From assembly GCA_905339235.1 (NCBI GenBank), contig CAJPFG010000025.1, positions 62,001 through 126,000 on the forward strand: DNA of 64,000 nt, given 5' to 3'. A model generated the notes under the pieces. It worked only from the letters and a program-made list of their open reading frames with translations. It had not been told where the DNA came from and searched no databases. Below, piece by piece: positions 32,618 to 40,421 of this stretch (position 1 is the first letter of the stretch; each line of letters starts with the position of its first letter). The stretch comes from Phycisphaerales bacterium. Its GTDB lineage: Bacteria > Planctomycetota > Phycisphaerae > Phycisphaerales > UBA1924. A program made the translations under genes and the position numbers.

Positions 32618-34417
32618 ATGAGCGAAGTCCGTCGCGTCGTGAGCAAGGCCGGTTGGCGCCTGGTTCTGATCGACTATTTCCGCGTGCTCGCGGTGGTGCT
32701 GGCCGGTTCTCTGGCGCTGGCGATCGTGGCGCGCGTGGTCGAGCGCGTCTTCGGCCTGGGCGCGCAGTTCGCGCCGTGGTGGTCGCAGGCCGCGCTGTGG
32801 AGTGGGGTGGGCGTGCTCGCGCTCAGCGCCATCGCGGCCCTGGTCCGCAAGCAGCGGACGCTGGCGGTGGCGCAGGTTCTCGACGAGCGGGCCGGGCTGA
32901 AGGAGGCCCTGAGTACCTCGCTGTACATCGAGAAGGCGCAGGACCCCTGGAGCCGCAACGTCATTGAATCGGCCCAGCGTGTGGCGGTGGGCGTGAAGGT
33001 CGGACAGGCGATTCCGTTCGAGGCCCCGCGCCTGTGGCCGGTGCCGGTGGGCGTGGGCATGGCGCTGGCGCTGGTGTGGTTCGCGGTGCCGAACTTTGAC
33101 GTGCTGGGCGTGCACGCGAAGAAGACGGCCGAGGTGAAGAAGCAGGAAGCGATCCAGGCGGTGAAGGCCGATATCCAGACGCGGGAAAACGAACTCAAGA
33201 AGATGCTCGAGAAGGCCAAGGTGCAGTTCGAGGCCGACGAGGCGAACAATATCGCCGACGAGATGAAGCCCGAGGCCAACGACCCCGACGCGCTCAAGCG
33301 GGCGGCGGTCAAGAAACTCACGGCGCTCACCGACAAACTTGAATCGGAGAAGGAAGGCGAGAAGGCCGCGCAGGCCGAGGCCATCAAGGAGGCCATGAAG
33401 CAACTCAAGCAGCCCGGCCAGGGCCCGCTGAACGAGTTCACCCGCATGATGGCGCGCGGGGACTTCAACAAGGCCGCGGAACTGCTCAAGCAGTTCGAGA
33501 TGGAGTTGGCCGACAACAACATGTCCCCCGAGGCCAAGGAGCAGGCCAAGGAGCAGATGAAGAACCTGGCCAAGCAGATGGAAAAACTGGCCAACGACCA
33601 GCAGAAACTGGAGAAGAAACTCGAGCAGCAGGGGCTGGACAAAAAGGCCGCGGCCGAACTCGCCAAAAAGGCCGCCTCCGGCAACCCCGAGGACCTCAAG
33701 AAGGCCCTCGAGCAAATGCAGAACATGAGCGAGGATCAGAAGAAGCAGATGATGGAGATGGCCAAGGCCGCGCAGCAGAGCCAGGGCCAGTGCCAGAAGA
33801 TGAGCGAGGCCATGTCCAAGGCCGCTCAGGGCATGAGCCAGGAAGGCCTCCAGCAGGAGGGCATGGAAGGCATGGAGCAGATGGCCGCGGAACTCTCCGA
33901 GATGGAGATGCTCCAGAGCGACATGCAGAACCTGGACGCCGCCTTGGACGAGACCAAGAAGCAACTCGCGCAACTCGCCGGCGAGTGCATGGGCGGAGAT
34001 TGCGAGGGCGATGGTCAGGGCCTGGGCAAGGGCAAGACGGGCAAGTTCCGCGAGGGCACGAGCCAGCGCCGCGGGAGCGGCACGGGCGGCCCGGGTCAGG
34101 GCAACGGCCCCAGCCCCGAATCCGTCGCGACCGACTACCAGGTGGACAAGGTCAAGGCCGACACGAAGACGACCCAGGGCCCGATCATCGGCTCGCGCCT
34201 GGTCTATGGCGAACAGGTGAAGGGCGAGTCGGTGCTGGAGTTCAGCGACGCGGTGGAAGCGGCCAACGCCGAGGCCGCGGAAGCGATGGTCACCGACACC
34301 GTCCCCCGCGAGTACCACGACGCGGTGAAGACGTACTTCGGGCGATTGCAGGAGAAGGTGAAGAAGGACAAGGGAACGGCGCCGACTCCGGCGCCGGCTC
34401 CGGCCTCACCGAAGTAG
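32618..34417 (+). CDS. Large membrane-anchored coiled-coil protein, Lys/Gln/Met-rich
   Basis: A 599-residue protein starting MSEVRRVVSKAG (ATG 32618; GGAG lies about 9 bases upstream). Three hydrophobic helices occur near residues 20-42, 54-75 and 143-160. Residues 165-470 are a nearly unbroken alpha-helical coiled coil of Lys, Glu, Gln, Ala and Met (for example EQAKEQMKNLAKQMEKLANDQ), then a Gly-rich stretch, then a short ordered end with VATDYQVDKVKAD. The layout recalls DUF4175-type proteins found near Bat aerotolerance or MoxR clusters in planctomycetes, but no such genes are here. The role is unknown; it may be an envelope scaffold. A terminator follows. Confidence 0.8.
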   Translation: MSEVRRVVSKAGWRLVLIDYFRVLAVVLAGSLALAIVARVVERVFGLGAQFAPWWSQAALWSGVGVLALSAIAALVRKQRTLAVAQVLDERAGLKEALSTSLYIEKAQDPWSRNVIESAQRVAVGVKVGQAIPFEAPRLWPVPVGVGMALALVWFAVPNFDVLGVHAKKTAEVKKQEAIQAVKADIQTRENELKKMLEKAKVQFEADEANNIADEMKPEANDPDALKRAAVKKLTALTDKLESEKEGEKAAQAEAIKEAMKQLKQPGQGPLNEFTRMMARGDFNKAAELLKQFEMELADNNMSPEAKEQAKEQMKNLAKQMEKLANDQQKLEKKLEQQGLDKKAAAELAKKAASGNPEDLKKALEQMQNMSEDQKKQMMEMAKAAQQSQGQCQKMSEAMSKAAQGMSQEGLQQEGMEGMEQMAAELSEMEMLQSDMQNLDAALDETKKQLAQLAGECMGGDCEGDGQGLGKGKTGKFREGTSQRRGSGTGGPGQGNGPSPESVATDYQVDKVKADTKTTQGPIIGSRLVYGEQVKGESVLEFSDAVEAANAEAAEAMVTDTVPREYHDAVKTYFGRLQEKVKKDKGTAPTPAPAPASPK

Positions 34418-34441
34418 ACCGCCCAACTCGGCTCCTTTTCA

Positions 34442-34464
34442 GGCCGCGGAATCGCGGCCTTTTT
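34442..34464 (+). terminator. Rho-independent terminator
   Basis: A 7-bp GC-rich stem (34442-34448 with 34453-34459), loop GAAT, followed directly by five T. It lies 25 bases after the stop of the coiled-coil gene and separates it from the iron-type binding protein gene starting at 34511. Confidence 0.85.
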
Positions 34465-34510
34465 CCTGCGCCCGCCACTTCCCGCCCGATTCGTGGTACA
34501 ACACTTGCAC

Positions 34511-35683
34511 ATGGCAAACACACGGCGATGGAAGCAGAACACCACGTGGAAGTTCCGTGACGTGCTGGATCAATGGCGCGGCCTGGCGCAGGGCACGCGT
34601 TTGAGCATCGCCCTGGGGTCGCTGGGGATCGCCGCCGTATGCCTGGGGCTTTCGTGGTGGGTGGTGTTCTCGCCCGGGTCCGGACCCCAGGATCTCACGG
34701 CCAACACGCGGGTGGTGCTGTACACCAGCACCGATGCGTTTCTGGTGACGCCGATCGTCAAGAAGTTCGAGGAGCAGACGGGGCTGACGGTGCAGGTGGT
34801 GGGCGACACCGAGGCTACGAAGACCACGGGCCTGGTGGAGCGGCTTCTGGCGGAGAAGGCGGCCCCGCGCTGCGATGTGTGGTGGTCCAACGAGGCCTCT
34901 GGCACGGTGATGCTGGCGAAGGCGGGGGTGCTGGCGGAGTATTCGAGCAAAGAAGAGGCGAAGTTCGGCGCCGCCTGGCCGCGGCACCTGCGGGCCCAGG
35001 ACCGCACGTGGTACGGCTTTGCCCAGCGGGCACGGGTGATCGCGTACAACACCAACCGGGTGACGAAGCAGAGCGCGCCCAAGACGCTGCGGGAACTCAC
35101 GCGCCCCGAGTGGTCGGGCCGGGTCGGCATGGCCCGCCCGCAGTTCGGCACCACCCGCACCCACATCGCGGCCTTGCTGGTCATTCACGGGCCCGACGCC
35201 ACCCGCGAGTGGCTCGCGGGGATGCGCGGCAACGGCGTGAAGATCTTCGACGGCAACTCCTCGGTAGCGCGGGCTCTTTCGGTCGGCGAGATCGCCGTGG
35301 GGCTGATGGACACCGACGATGCCCTCAGCGGCAAGGCCAACGCCTGGCCGATCGATTTCAACTACGAGATCCTGGACAAGCCCGGGACCAACATCAAAGG
35401 TCTGCCCAGCCTGGGGCCGGTAGTGATCCCCAACACGGTCGGGCTGATCCGCGGCGGGCCGCACCCCAACGAGGCCCTGCGCCTGGCCAACTTCCTGCTC
35501 TCGGAAGAGGTCGAGCGGATGCTCGCGACCAGCGATTCGCGGAATGTCCCGATCCGCGAGGGGCTGGCGAAGGAACTCAAGATCGATCTGATCCCCAACG
35601 CGGCCCCGGCCACGCCCGAGCAGTGCGCTCAGCGGCTGGATGAGGCCGACCGGCTGATCGCCGAGTTTTTCCCGCTTCAATGA
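34511..35683 (+). CDS. Iron-type ABC transporter substrate-binding protein (Fbp/FutA-like)
   Basis: A 390-residue protein from ATG 34511. A basic N-terminal stretch of 35 residues precedes one hydrophobic helix (residues 36-58), so it is probably membrane-anchored rather than freely secreted. The body follows the type 2 periplasmic binding fold used for ferric iron: VVLYTSTDAFLVTPIVKKFEEQTGLTVQVV, RCDVWWSNEAS, WYGFAQRARVIAYNTN, FGTTRTHIAALL, VGLMDTDDAL and IPNTVGLIRGGPHPNEA. The ligand site cannot be assigned with certainty. No permease or ATPase is adjacent, so the cognate transporter must be elsewhere. A TACAAC hexamer lies 10 bases before the ATG. Confidence 0.82.
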   Translation: MANTRRWKQNTTWKFRDVLDQWRGLAQGTRLSIALGSLGIAAVCLGLSWWVVFSPGSGPQDLTANTRVVLYTSTDAFLVTPIVKKFEEQTGLTVQVVGDTEATKTTGLVERLLAEKAAPRCDVWWSNEASGTVMLAKAGVLAEYSSKEEAKFGAAWPRHLRAQDRTWYGFAQRARVIAYNTNRVTKQSAPKTLRELTRPEWSGRVGMARPQFGTTRTHIAALLVIHGPDATREWLAGMRGNGVKIFDGNSSVARALSVGEIAVGLMDTDDALSGKANAWPIDFNYEILDKPGTNIKGLPSLGPVVIPNTVGLIRGGPHPNEALRLANFLLSEEVERMLATSDSRNVPIREGLAKELKIDLIPNAAPATPEQCAQRLDEADRLIAEFFPLQ

Positions 35684-35793
35684 GGGATGCGGGGGGGTTT
35701 TCGGACGGGCGGATTTCCGGCCTGTGCGGGCTGTCCGGCGCGTCGCTTGGGCGTCGGTCCAGCGGTGGACTTCGCTGACCGATTCTGCTTGAC

Positions 35794-37233
35794 GTGACGC
35801 CCTCTCCGAGCCCCCAGACCCGTTCCTTCGCCTTGCGCAGCAAGCGCCGCCTGATCGCGGCGACCGTGCTCCTGCAGGCGGTGGTCATCGGGCTGGGGTG
35901 CCTGGCGACGATCCACATGGCGCGCAACGGCCTGACGCAGCGCGTGCACGAGCAGGTGCGCGAGGAGGCCGCGCGCCGCGCGATGGAGTTCAGCGCGTTG
36001 CTCGGGCGCGAGGTGGACGGGCCCGTCCGACCGGACACGCCGGCGTGGGAGCGGGCCCAGCAACTGCTCGCCACCTCGCAGCCGCCCGGCGGAACGCTGC
36101 TGCTGCTGGACCCCTACGGCGCCCTGTTGTGCCACCCCGCACTGGAGGCCAACCCCGGGCTGCGACGGGTCAACTACGCCGAGCAGCGCGTCCACCTGCT
36201 CCCGGGAAACGCGCACATGGAACTGGGCCAGTTGCGCCCGCTCACCCCGCTGGTGGGCGAGGGCGATTTCCTCGGCGGCTCGGCCGTGCTGGGACTGGTC
36301 TACAACCCCGACACGCAGACCAAGGTGATGGTGCTCCACCCCGACACGGGGCTCGCGGCCGAGGCTCGGCGCATGGGCAACGCGCTGCTGCTGTGGATGG
36401 CTCTGGGAGGGGCGGGCATCCTCGTGATGACGATCCTCGGCTCGGCGCTCCTGGTGAGGCGCTACGACTCGATCCTGATCCGCGCAAACCAGAAACTGGA
36501 GGAAGAACTCCAGCGCCGCGTGAAGCGGAGCCTGGCCATCCGCAACGGCCTGATCTTCGGCCTGGCCAAACTCGCCGACTATCGCGACACCGACACCGGA
36601 AAGCATCTCGAGCGCATCTGCAAGTACAGCGAGATGCTCGCCGACGCGCTGCGCGGAGAGTTCTCCGAAATCACCCGCGGGTGGATCGAACTGCTCAAAC
36701 TCGCGGCCTCCATGCACGACATCGGCAAGGTCGGCATCGCCGACGCCATCCTCCTCAAGCCCGGCGCCTTCACCCCCGAGGAGCGCCGCCTCATGGAACT
36801 GCACCCCCTCATCGGCGCCGACACCCTCGTCCAAATCCGCCAGCGCGTCGGCGACGACGACCTCCTCAACATGGGCATCCAGATCACCCTCTCCCACCAC
36901 GAGCGCTGGGACGGCAAGGGCTACCCCTACGGCCTGAGCACCGAGCAGATCCCCCTGGCCGCGCGGATCGTCGCCCTCGCCGACATGTACGACGCCCTGA
37001 CGAGCAAGCGCGTGTACAAGGCGGCGATGACGCACGAGCAGGCCCGCGAGATCATCCTGAAGAACCGCGGCACGCACTTCGACGCCCGCATCGTGGACGC
37101 CTTCGAGCGCATCCGCGCCGACTTCGACCGCGAGCGCGCCGCCATGGCCCCCCGCGACGGCGAGGACGAGCGCCCGGCGCTGGTCACGGCCGTGGAAATG
37201 GCCGAGGCCGCGAAGGGCCGCAAGGCGGCGTGA
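35794..37233 (+). CDS. HD-GYP cyclic-di-GMP phosphodiesterase, membrane-bound
   Basis: A 479-residue protein starting at GTG 35794. Two membrane helices (residues 19-41 and 199-222) bracket a periplasmic sensor region of about 155 residues. A short linker follows with coiled-coil character (ANQKLEEELQRRVKR). The HD-GYP domain has HD308-309 in MHDIGKVG, then HHERWDGKGYPYGL (368-381) and ADMYDALTSKR with the final metal ligands. The family hydrolyses cyclic-di-GMP in the cytosol, lowering its level and favouring motility over biofilm. The GYP motif is intact, so activity is expected. It is monocistronic, and no diguanylate cyclase is in the window. Confidence 0.92.
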   Translation: MTPSPSPQTRSFALRSKRRLIAATVLLQAVVIGLGCLATIHMARNGLTQRVHEQVREEAARRAMEFSALLGREVDGPVRPDTPAWERAQQLLATSQPPGGTLLLLDPYGALLCHPALEANPGLRRVNYAEQRVHLLPGNAHMELGQLRPLTPLVGEGDFLGGSAVLGLVYNPDTQTKVMVLHPDTGLAAEARRMGNALLLWMALGGAGILVMTILGSALLVRRYDSILIRANQKLEEELQRRVKRSLAIRNGLIFGLAKLADYRDTDTGKHLERICKYSEMLADALRGEFSEITRGWIELLKLAASMHDIGKVGIADAILLKPGAFTPEERRLMELHPLIGADTLVQIRQRVGDDDLLNMGIQITLSHHERWDGKGYPYGLSTEQIPLAARIVALADMYDALTSKRVYKAAMTHEQAREIILKNRGTHFDARIVDAFERIRADFDRERAAMAPRDGEDERPALVTAVEMAEAAKGRKAA

Positions 37234-37335
37234 GGAAGAGTTGAACGCGGAACTCTGAAAGCTGAAACGGCGATCTGGCGCCGGGGACTGACAGCGGCGC
37301 CAGCGCCACCCGTCCGTCCTACCCAGCGCATGACC

Positions 37336-37363
37336 TTGCTCTCGATTGACCTGGATGTATACT
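37336..37363 (+). promoter_or_regulatory. Candidate sigma-70-type promoter for the kelch/dockerin gene
   Basis: TTGCTC at 37336-37341 and TATACT at 37358-37363 with a 16-base spacer, in a locally AT-rich stretch. A start site near 37370 would exclude the open frame starts at 37346 and 37355 and leaves 37430 or 37526 as translation starts. Confidence 0.5.
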
Positions 37364-37429
37364 GAACCGCAGTTGGGCTGCGTGGCCCACGCGGCCCAAA
37401 AGCGACTCAATAGATCGAGAAACAGCTGT

Positions 37430-39484
37430 ATGCTCTGGCGCCACTATTCAGCCGCGAGTAATTGGGATTGGCTTTCGCGAATTACAGCGAGGGTGAGGCG
37501 GCTCGCGCCGTCAGGACTTCTTCAAATGGGCGCAGTCGGGGTGGTAATCCTCCATGGGTTTCTTGCCTCGGCTTGGGCACAGCCGGCTGAGTGGAACCGG
37601 CTTCAACTTACGCCTCGATGGGGCCACACGCTTGTCTACGACTCGGGGCGCGGAGTTCCGGTGCTCTTCGGCGGCCAGATCTCGGTGTATGACCGATTGA
37701 CGTGGGAGTGGAACGGGAGTGAGTGGGAGAGCCGTACAGGGGTGCAGCCCTCGTCGCGGTACCACCATGCGATGGCCTACGACAGTCAACGAGGCGTGTC
37801 GGTCATTTTCGGCGGTTGGCGGGGAATCGCTAACTTTGGCGATACGTGGGAATGGAATGGGAGTTCGTGGTCGCAGCGAGTCGTTTCGGGGCCGTCGGCC
37901 CGACGGCGGCATGCGATGGCCTACGACGCCGCGCGTGGCGTGACCGTTCTCTTTGGAGGCCACGCTGCAGAAACCAACGGCGAGACGTGGGAATGGGACG
38001 GATCGACTTGGACGCAACGGGCCGTTGACGGGCCGACCGCACGCGTGCTCCACGCGATGACCTACGACGCCAACCGGGAGGTCGTGGTTCTATTCGGTGG
38101 ATTGAGAGATGGAATCACGAATGCAGAAACTTGGGAGTGGAACGGCACAGCGTGGGCACAGCGTGCCGTCACTGGCCCGCTTCCGAGGTACGCACACGCC
38201 ATGTCGTTCGATTCCGCGCGAGGACTCACTGTTCTAAATGGCGGCAGGGCAAGCTCGGGCGCGCCGTTCGGCGACACATGGGAGTGGAACGGAACTGCCT
38301 GGACGAATCGCTCGTCGAGCGGCCCCGCCCCCCGCGCGTATCACGCTATGACATACGACGCCGCCCGGGGAGTCACTATTCTGCTCGGAGGTCTGCTGGC
38401 CGATGCAAATGATGAAACGTGGGAATGGAACGGGAGCTCCTGGACTCGGCGGATGTTCCCAGTTCCCAGCGCAAGGTACAATTACGCCATGACATACGAT
38501 ACGGCCCGCCGAGAGGGGGTGTGCTTTGGCGGGTTTGTCGGCGGAACCAACGATGGAAGCACCTGGGTATGGAACGGCGCATCATGGCTCCGGCGCAATG
38601 TGGCGGGCCCCTCGCCGCGACGCTCTCACGCGATGGCCTTTGATTCAGCGCGAGCCGTCGGGGTGCTCTTCGGTGGCCTTGCAGCGAGCTACAACGACGA
38701 AACCTGGGAATGGAACGGGGCGAATTGGTCGCGCCGCTTCGTCAGCGGTCCAACCCCACGCACAGCCCATCGCATGGCATTCGATTCTAATCGCAACGTC
38801 ACGGTGCTTTTCGGAGGAGGTAACGACCAGTCGAATCTTGGCGACACATGGGAATGGAACGGAACGGAGTGGGCACTGCGTGCGAACTCGGGACCGACTC
38901 CGCGATGGGGCCACGCCATGGCCTACGACGCCGCTCGCAGGGTGATAGTCCTGTTTGGGGGCTGGGCTGGCACCTATGACGGTGAGACCTGGGAATGGGA
39001 CGGTGCGATGTGGACGCAGCGTGCTGCCAGTGGTCCCTCCGCGCGTCATTCACATGCCATGGACTACGACTCGGACCGTCGCCGGGTCCTGTTGCACGGC
39101 GGAAGTACTTCTACTTCACTCAGCGCCGAGACTTGGGAATGGGACGGGTACACCTGGTCGCAACTCGCAGTCAGCGGTCCCGCGGCCCGACAGAGTCATT
39201 CAATGATCTACGATGCATGGCGACGCGAAAGTGTGATCTTTGGCGGTCTCTGGTTCGGCGCTGTTCCTGACACGTGGGGCCTGACCTTGCCGCCACTTCC
39301 CTGCACCGCCGACGTCAACTGCGACGGCAGCCTCGACGCATTCGACATCGTGGCCACGGAAGCGGCCATTAATGGCAACTTCGCCGACTTCTGTCTGCCC
39401 AGCGCGGACTTGAACGGTGACGGGGCGGAGAACGGTTTCGACATCGAAACAGAAGAACTGCGCGTGAATGGCGCGCCGTGTTGA
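37430..39484 (+). CDS. Exported kelch-type beta-propeller protein with GC-type dockerin
   Basis: About 684 residues from ATG 37430 (an inner ATG at 37526 is possible). A hydrophobic export segment MGAVGVVILHGFLASAWAQ lies at residues 33-51 of this frame. Then come 12 kelch-like repeats of about 47 residues, each with R..HAMAYD..RGV.VLFGG.....DTWEWNG..W and a SGP.AR bridge. They would form one or two beta-propellers. The end is a GC-type dockerin with CTADVNCDGSLDAFD and ADLNGDGAENGFDIETEE. Likely a secreted or surface-held binding protein, perhaps for glycans. Codon choice and base composition look AT-richer than neighbours, suggesting recent repeat expansion or transfer. Confidence 0.85.
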   Translation: MLWRHYSAASNWDWLSRITARVRRLAPSGLLQMGAVGVVILHGFLASAWAQPAEWNRLQLTPRWGHTLVYDSGRGVPVLFGGQISVYDRLTWEWNGSEWESRTGVQPSSRYHHAMAYDSQRGVSVIFGGWRGIANFGDTWEWNGSSWSQRVVSGPSARRRHAMAYDAARGVTVLFGGHAAETNGETWEWDGSTWTQRAVDGPTARVLHAMTYDANREVVVLFGGLRDGITNAETWEWNGTAWAQRAVTGPLPRYAHAMSFDSARGLTVLNGGRASSGAPFGDTWEWNGTAWTNRSSSGPAPRAYHAMTYDAARGVTILLGGLLADANDETWEWNGSSWTRRMFPVPSARYNYAMTYDTARREGVCFGGFVGGTNDGSTWVWNGASWLRRNVAGPSPRRSHAMAFDSARAVGVLFGGLAASYNDETWEWNGANWSRRFVSGPTPRTAHRMAFDSNRNVTVLFGGGNDQSNLGDTWEWNGTEWALRANSGPTPRWGHAMAYDAARRVIVLFGGWAGTYDGETWEWDGAMWTQRAASGPSARHSHAMDYDSDRRRVLLHGGSTSTSLSAETWEWDGYTWSQLAVSGPAARQSHSMIYDAWRRESVIFGGLWFGAVPDTWGLTLPPLPCTADVNCDGSLDAFDIVATEAAINGNFADFCLPSADLNGDGAENGFDIETEELRVNGAPC
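37617..39285 (+). repeat. Twelve tandem kelch-like repeats inside the kelch/dockerin gene
   Basis: Units of roughly 141 bases, each encoding the HAMAYD...GG...TWEWNG pattern. Repeat 7 diverges (NYAMTYDTARREGVC, STWVWNG), and repeat 12 is cut short before the dockerin. Divergence between units at the base level argues against very recent duplication of the whole set. Confidence 0.85.
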
Positions 39485-39606
39485 CTACCCTTTGGGGTTC
39501 GAAACTGACCGGATCCAGAAAGGCCGGCCTTTCCGCTACGGCGCTGCCGGCATGAGTGCTACTGGCTTCTGGTTTCTGAGTTCAGCCTTCATATCAGTCC
39601 TCAATC

Positions 39607-40311
39607 TCAACTCTCAAACCTCTCCCGCAGCGCCTGCATCGTCCGCCCCCACACCTCCTCCGGTCCGCCCCGCGCGTCGATCAGCGCGTAGCGGGCCGGG
39701 TCGAGGCGCGCCAACTCCACGTACCCCTCCCGCACCTTCCGCCGGAACTCGCGCGTGCGGTCCTCCATGCGGTCCGCGAAGAGCGACGACACGCCCTCGT
39801 GGTTCTTTGCGCCCTTTCCCGACGCCACGATCCCCGCGCGCTTGGCCGCGGTCTGCTCGTCCACGTCGAAGATCAGGTTGAGTTCCGGCAGGCACTGCCC
39901 CACGGCCACGCCGGCCACCGCGAGAATCTCCTCGCGAGGCAGGCCCCCGGCCGCGCCCTGGTAGGCGTACGTGGAGGCCAGGAACCGGTCGGCGATCACC
40001 AGTTCGCCGGCCTGGAGCGCCGGGAGGATGCGGGCCTCGACGAGTTGGGCGCGGCTGGCCATGTACAGCAGCATCTCGCACCGCAGCACCATCCCCTCGC
40101 TGGCCTTGTCCAGCAGGATGTCGCGGATGCGCTCGCCCACGTGCGTCCCGCCGGGCTCGCGGACCTCGCACACCTTGACGCCCGCCCCCTGGCACGCCGC
40201 CACCAGCCGCTTGAGTTGCGTGCTCTTCCCCGAACCGTCCGGCCCCTCAAAGGCGATGAACCGCCCCGCGAGGCGTGCGAGCCATCCGTGCTCGGGGTGT
40301 GGTTTGGTCAC
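39607..40311 (-). CDS. tmk: Thymidylate kinase
   Basis: A 234-residue P-loop kinase starting at GTG 40311. The Walker A loop is EGPDGSGKST; the DR motif is in VIADRFLASTYAYQG; the REPGGTHVGERIRDILLD stretch binds dTMP and matches the family closely. The LID region contains KGAKNHEGVSS. It phosphorylates dTMP to dTDP in the cytosol, an essential step of DNA precursor synthesis. The N-terminal 15 residues before the first strand are slightly longer than usual. In many bacteria tmk is next to holB; here it stands alone between the kelch and cytochrome genes. Confidence 0.94.
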   Translation of the reverse strand: MTKPHPEHGWLARLAGRFIAFEGPDGSGKSTQLKRLVAACQGAGVKVCEVREPGGTHVGERIRDILLDKASEGMVLRCEMLLYMASRAQLVEARILPALQAGELVIADRFLASTYAYQGAAGGLPREEILAVAGVAVGQCLPELNLIFDVDEQTAAKRAGIVASGKGAKNHEGVSSLFADRMEDRTREFRRKVREGYVELARLDPARYALIDARGGPEEVWGRTMQALRERFES

Positions 40312-40346
40312 GGCGCGGAGTGTACGTGCGCCGGACCGGCCCGGCC

Positions 40347-40390
40347 CAAAAACGCGCCCGCACCCGGTGTCGGTTGACCGCCCGGGTGCG
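40347..40390 (-). terminator. Terminator of the multiheme cytochrome gene
   Basis: An 8-bp stem (40359-40366 with 40383-40390) lies about 30 bases past the stop on the minus strand; after a few GC bases comes a TTTTT run at 40348-40352. The larger loop (16 bases) makes it moderate rather than strong. Confidence 0.6.
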
Positions 40391-40421
40391 AAGCGCTTAG
40401 GAGGGCGTGGTTGTACGGCGC

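Noticed and set aside
37617..39285. Regularly spaced repeats considered as a CRISPR-like or DNA-level array
   Set aside because: The repeats are about 141 bases, in frame and diverged, and encode kelch motifs.
39518..39533. Palindrome GAAAGGCCGGCCTTTC after the kelch gene as terminator
   Set aside because: It has no loop and no T-run; left as a chance or weak element.
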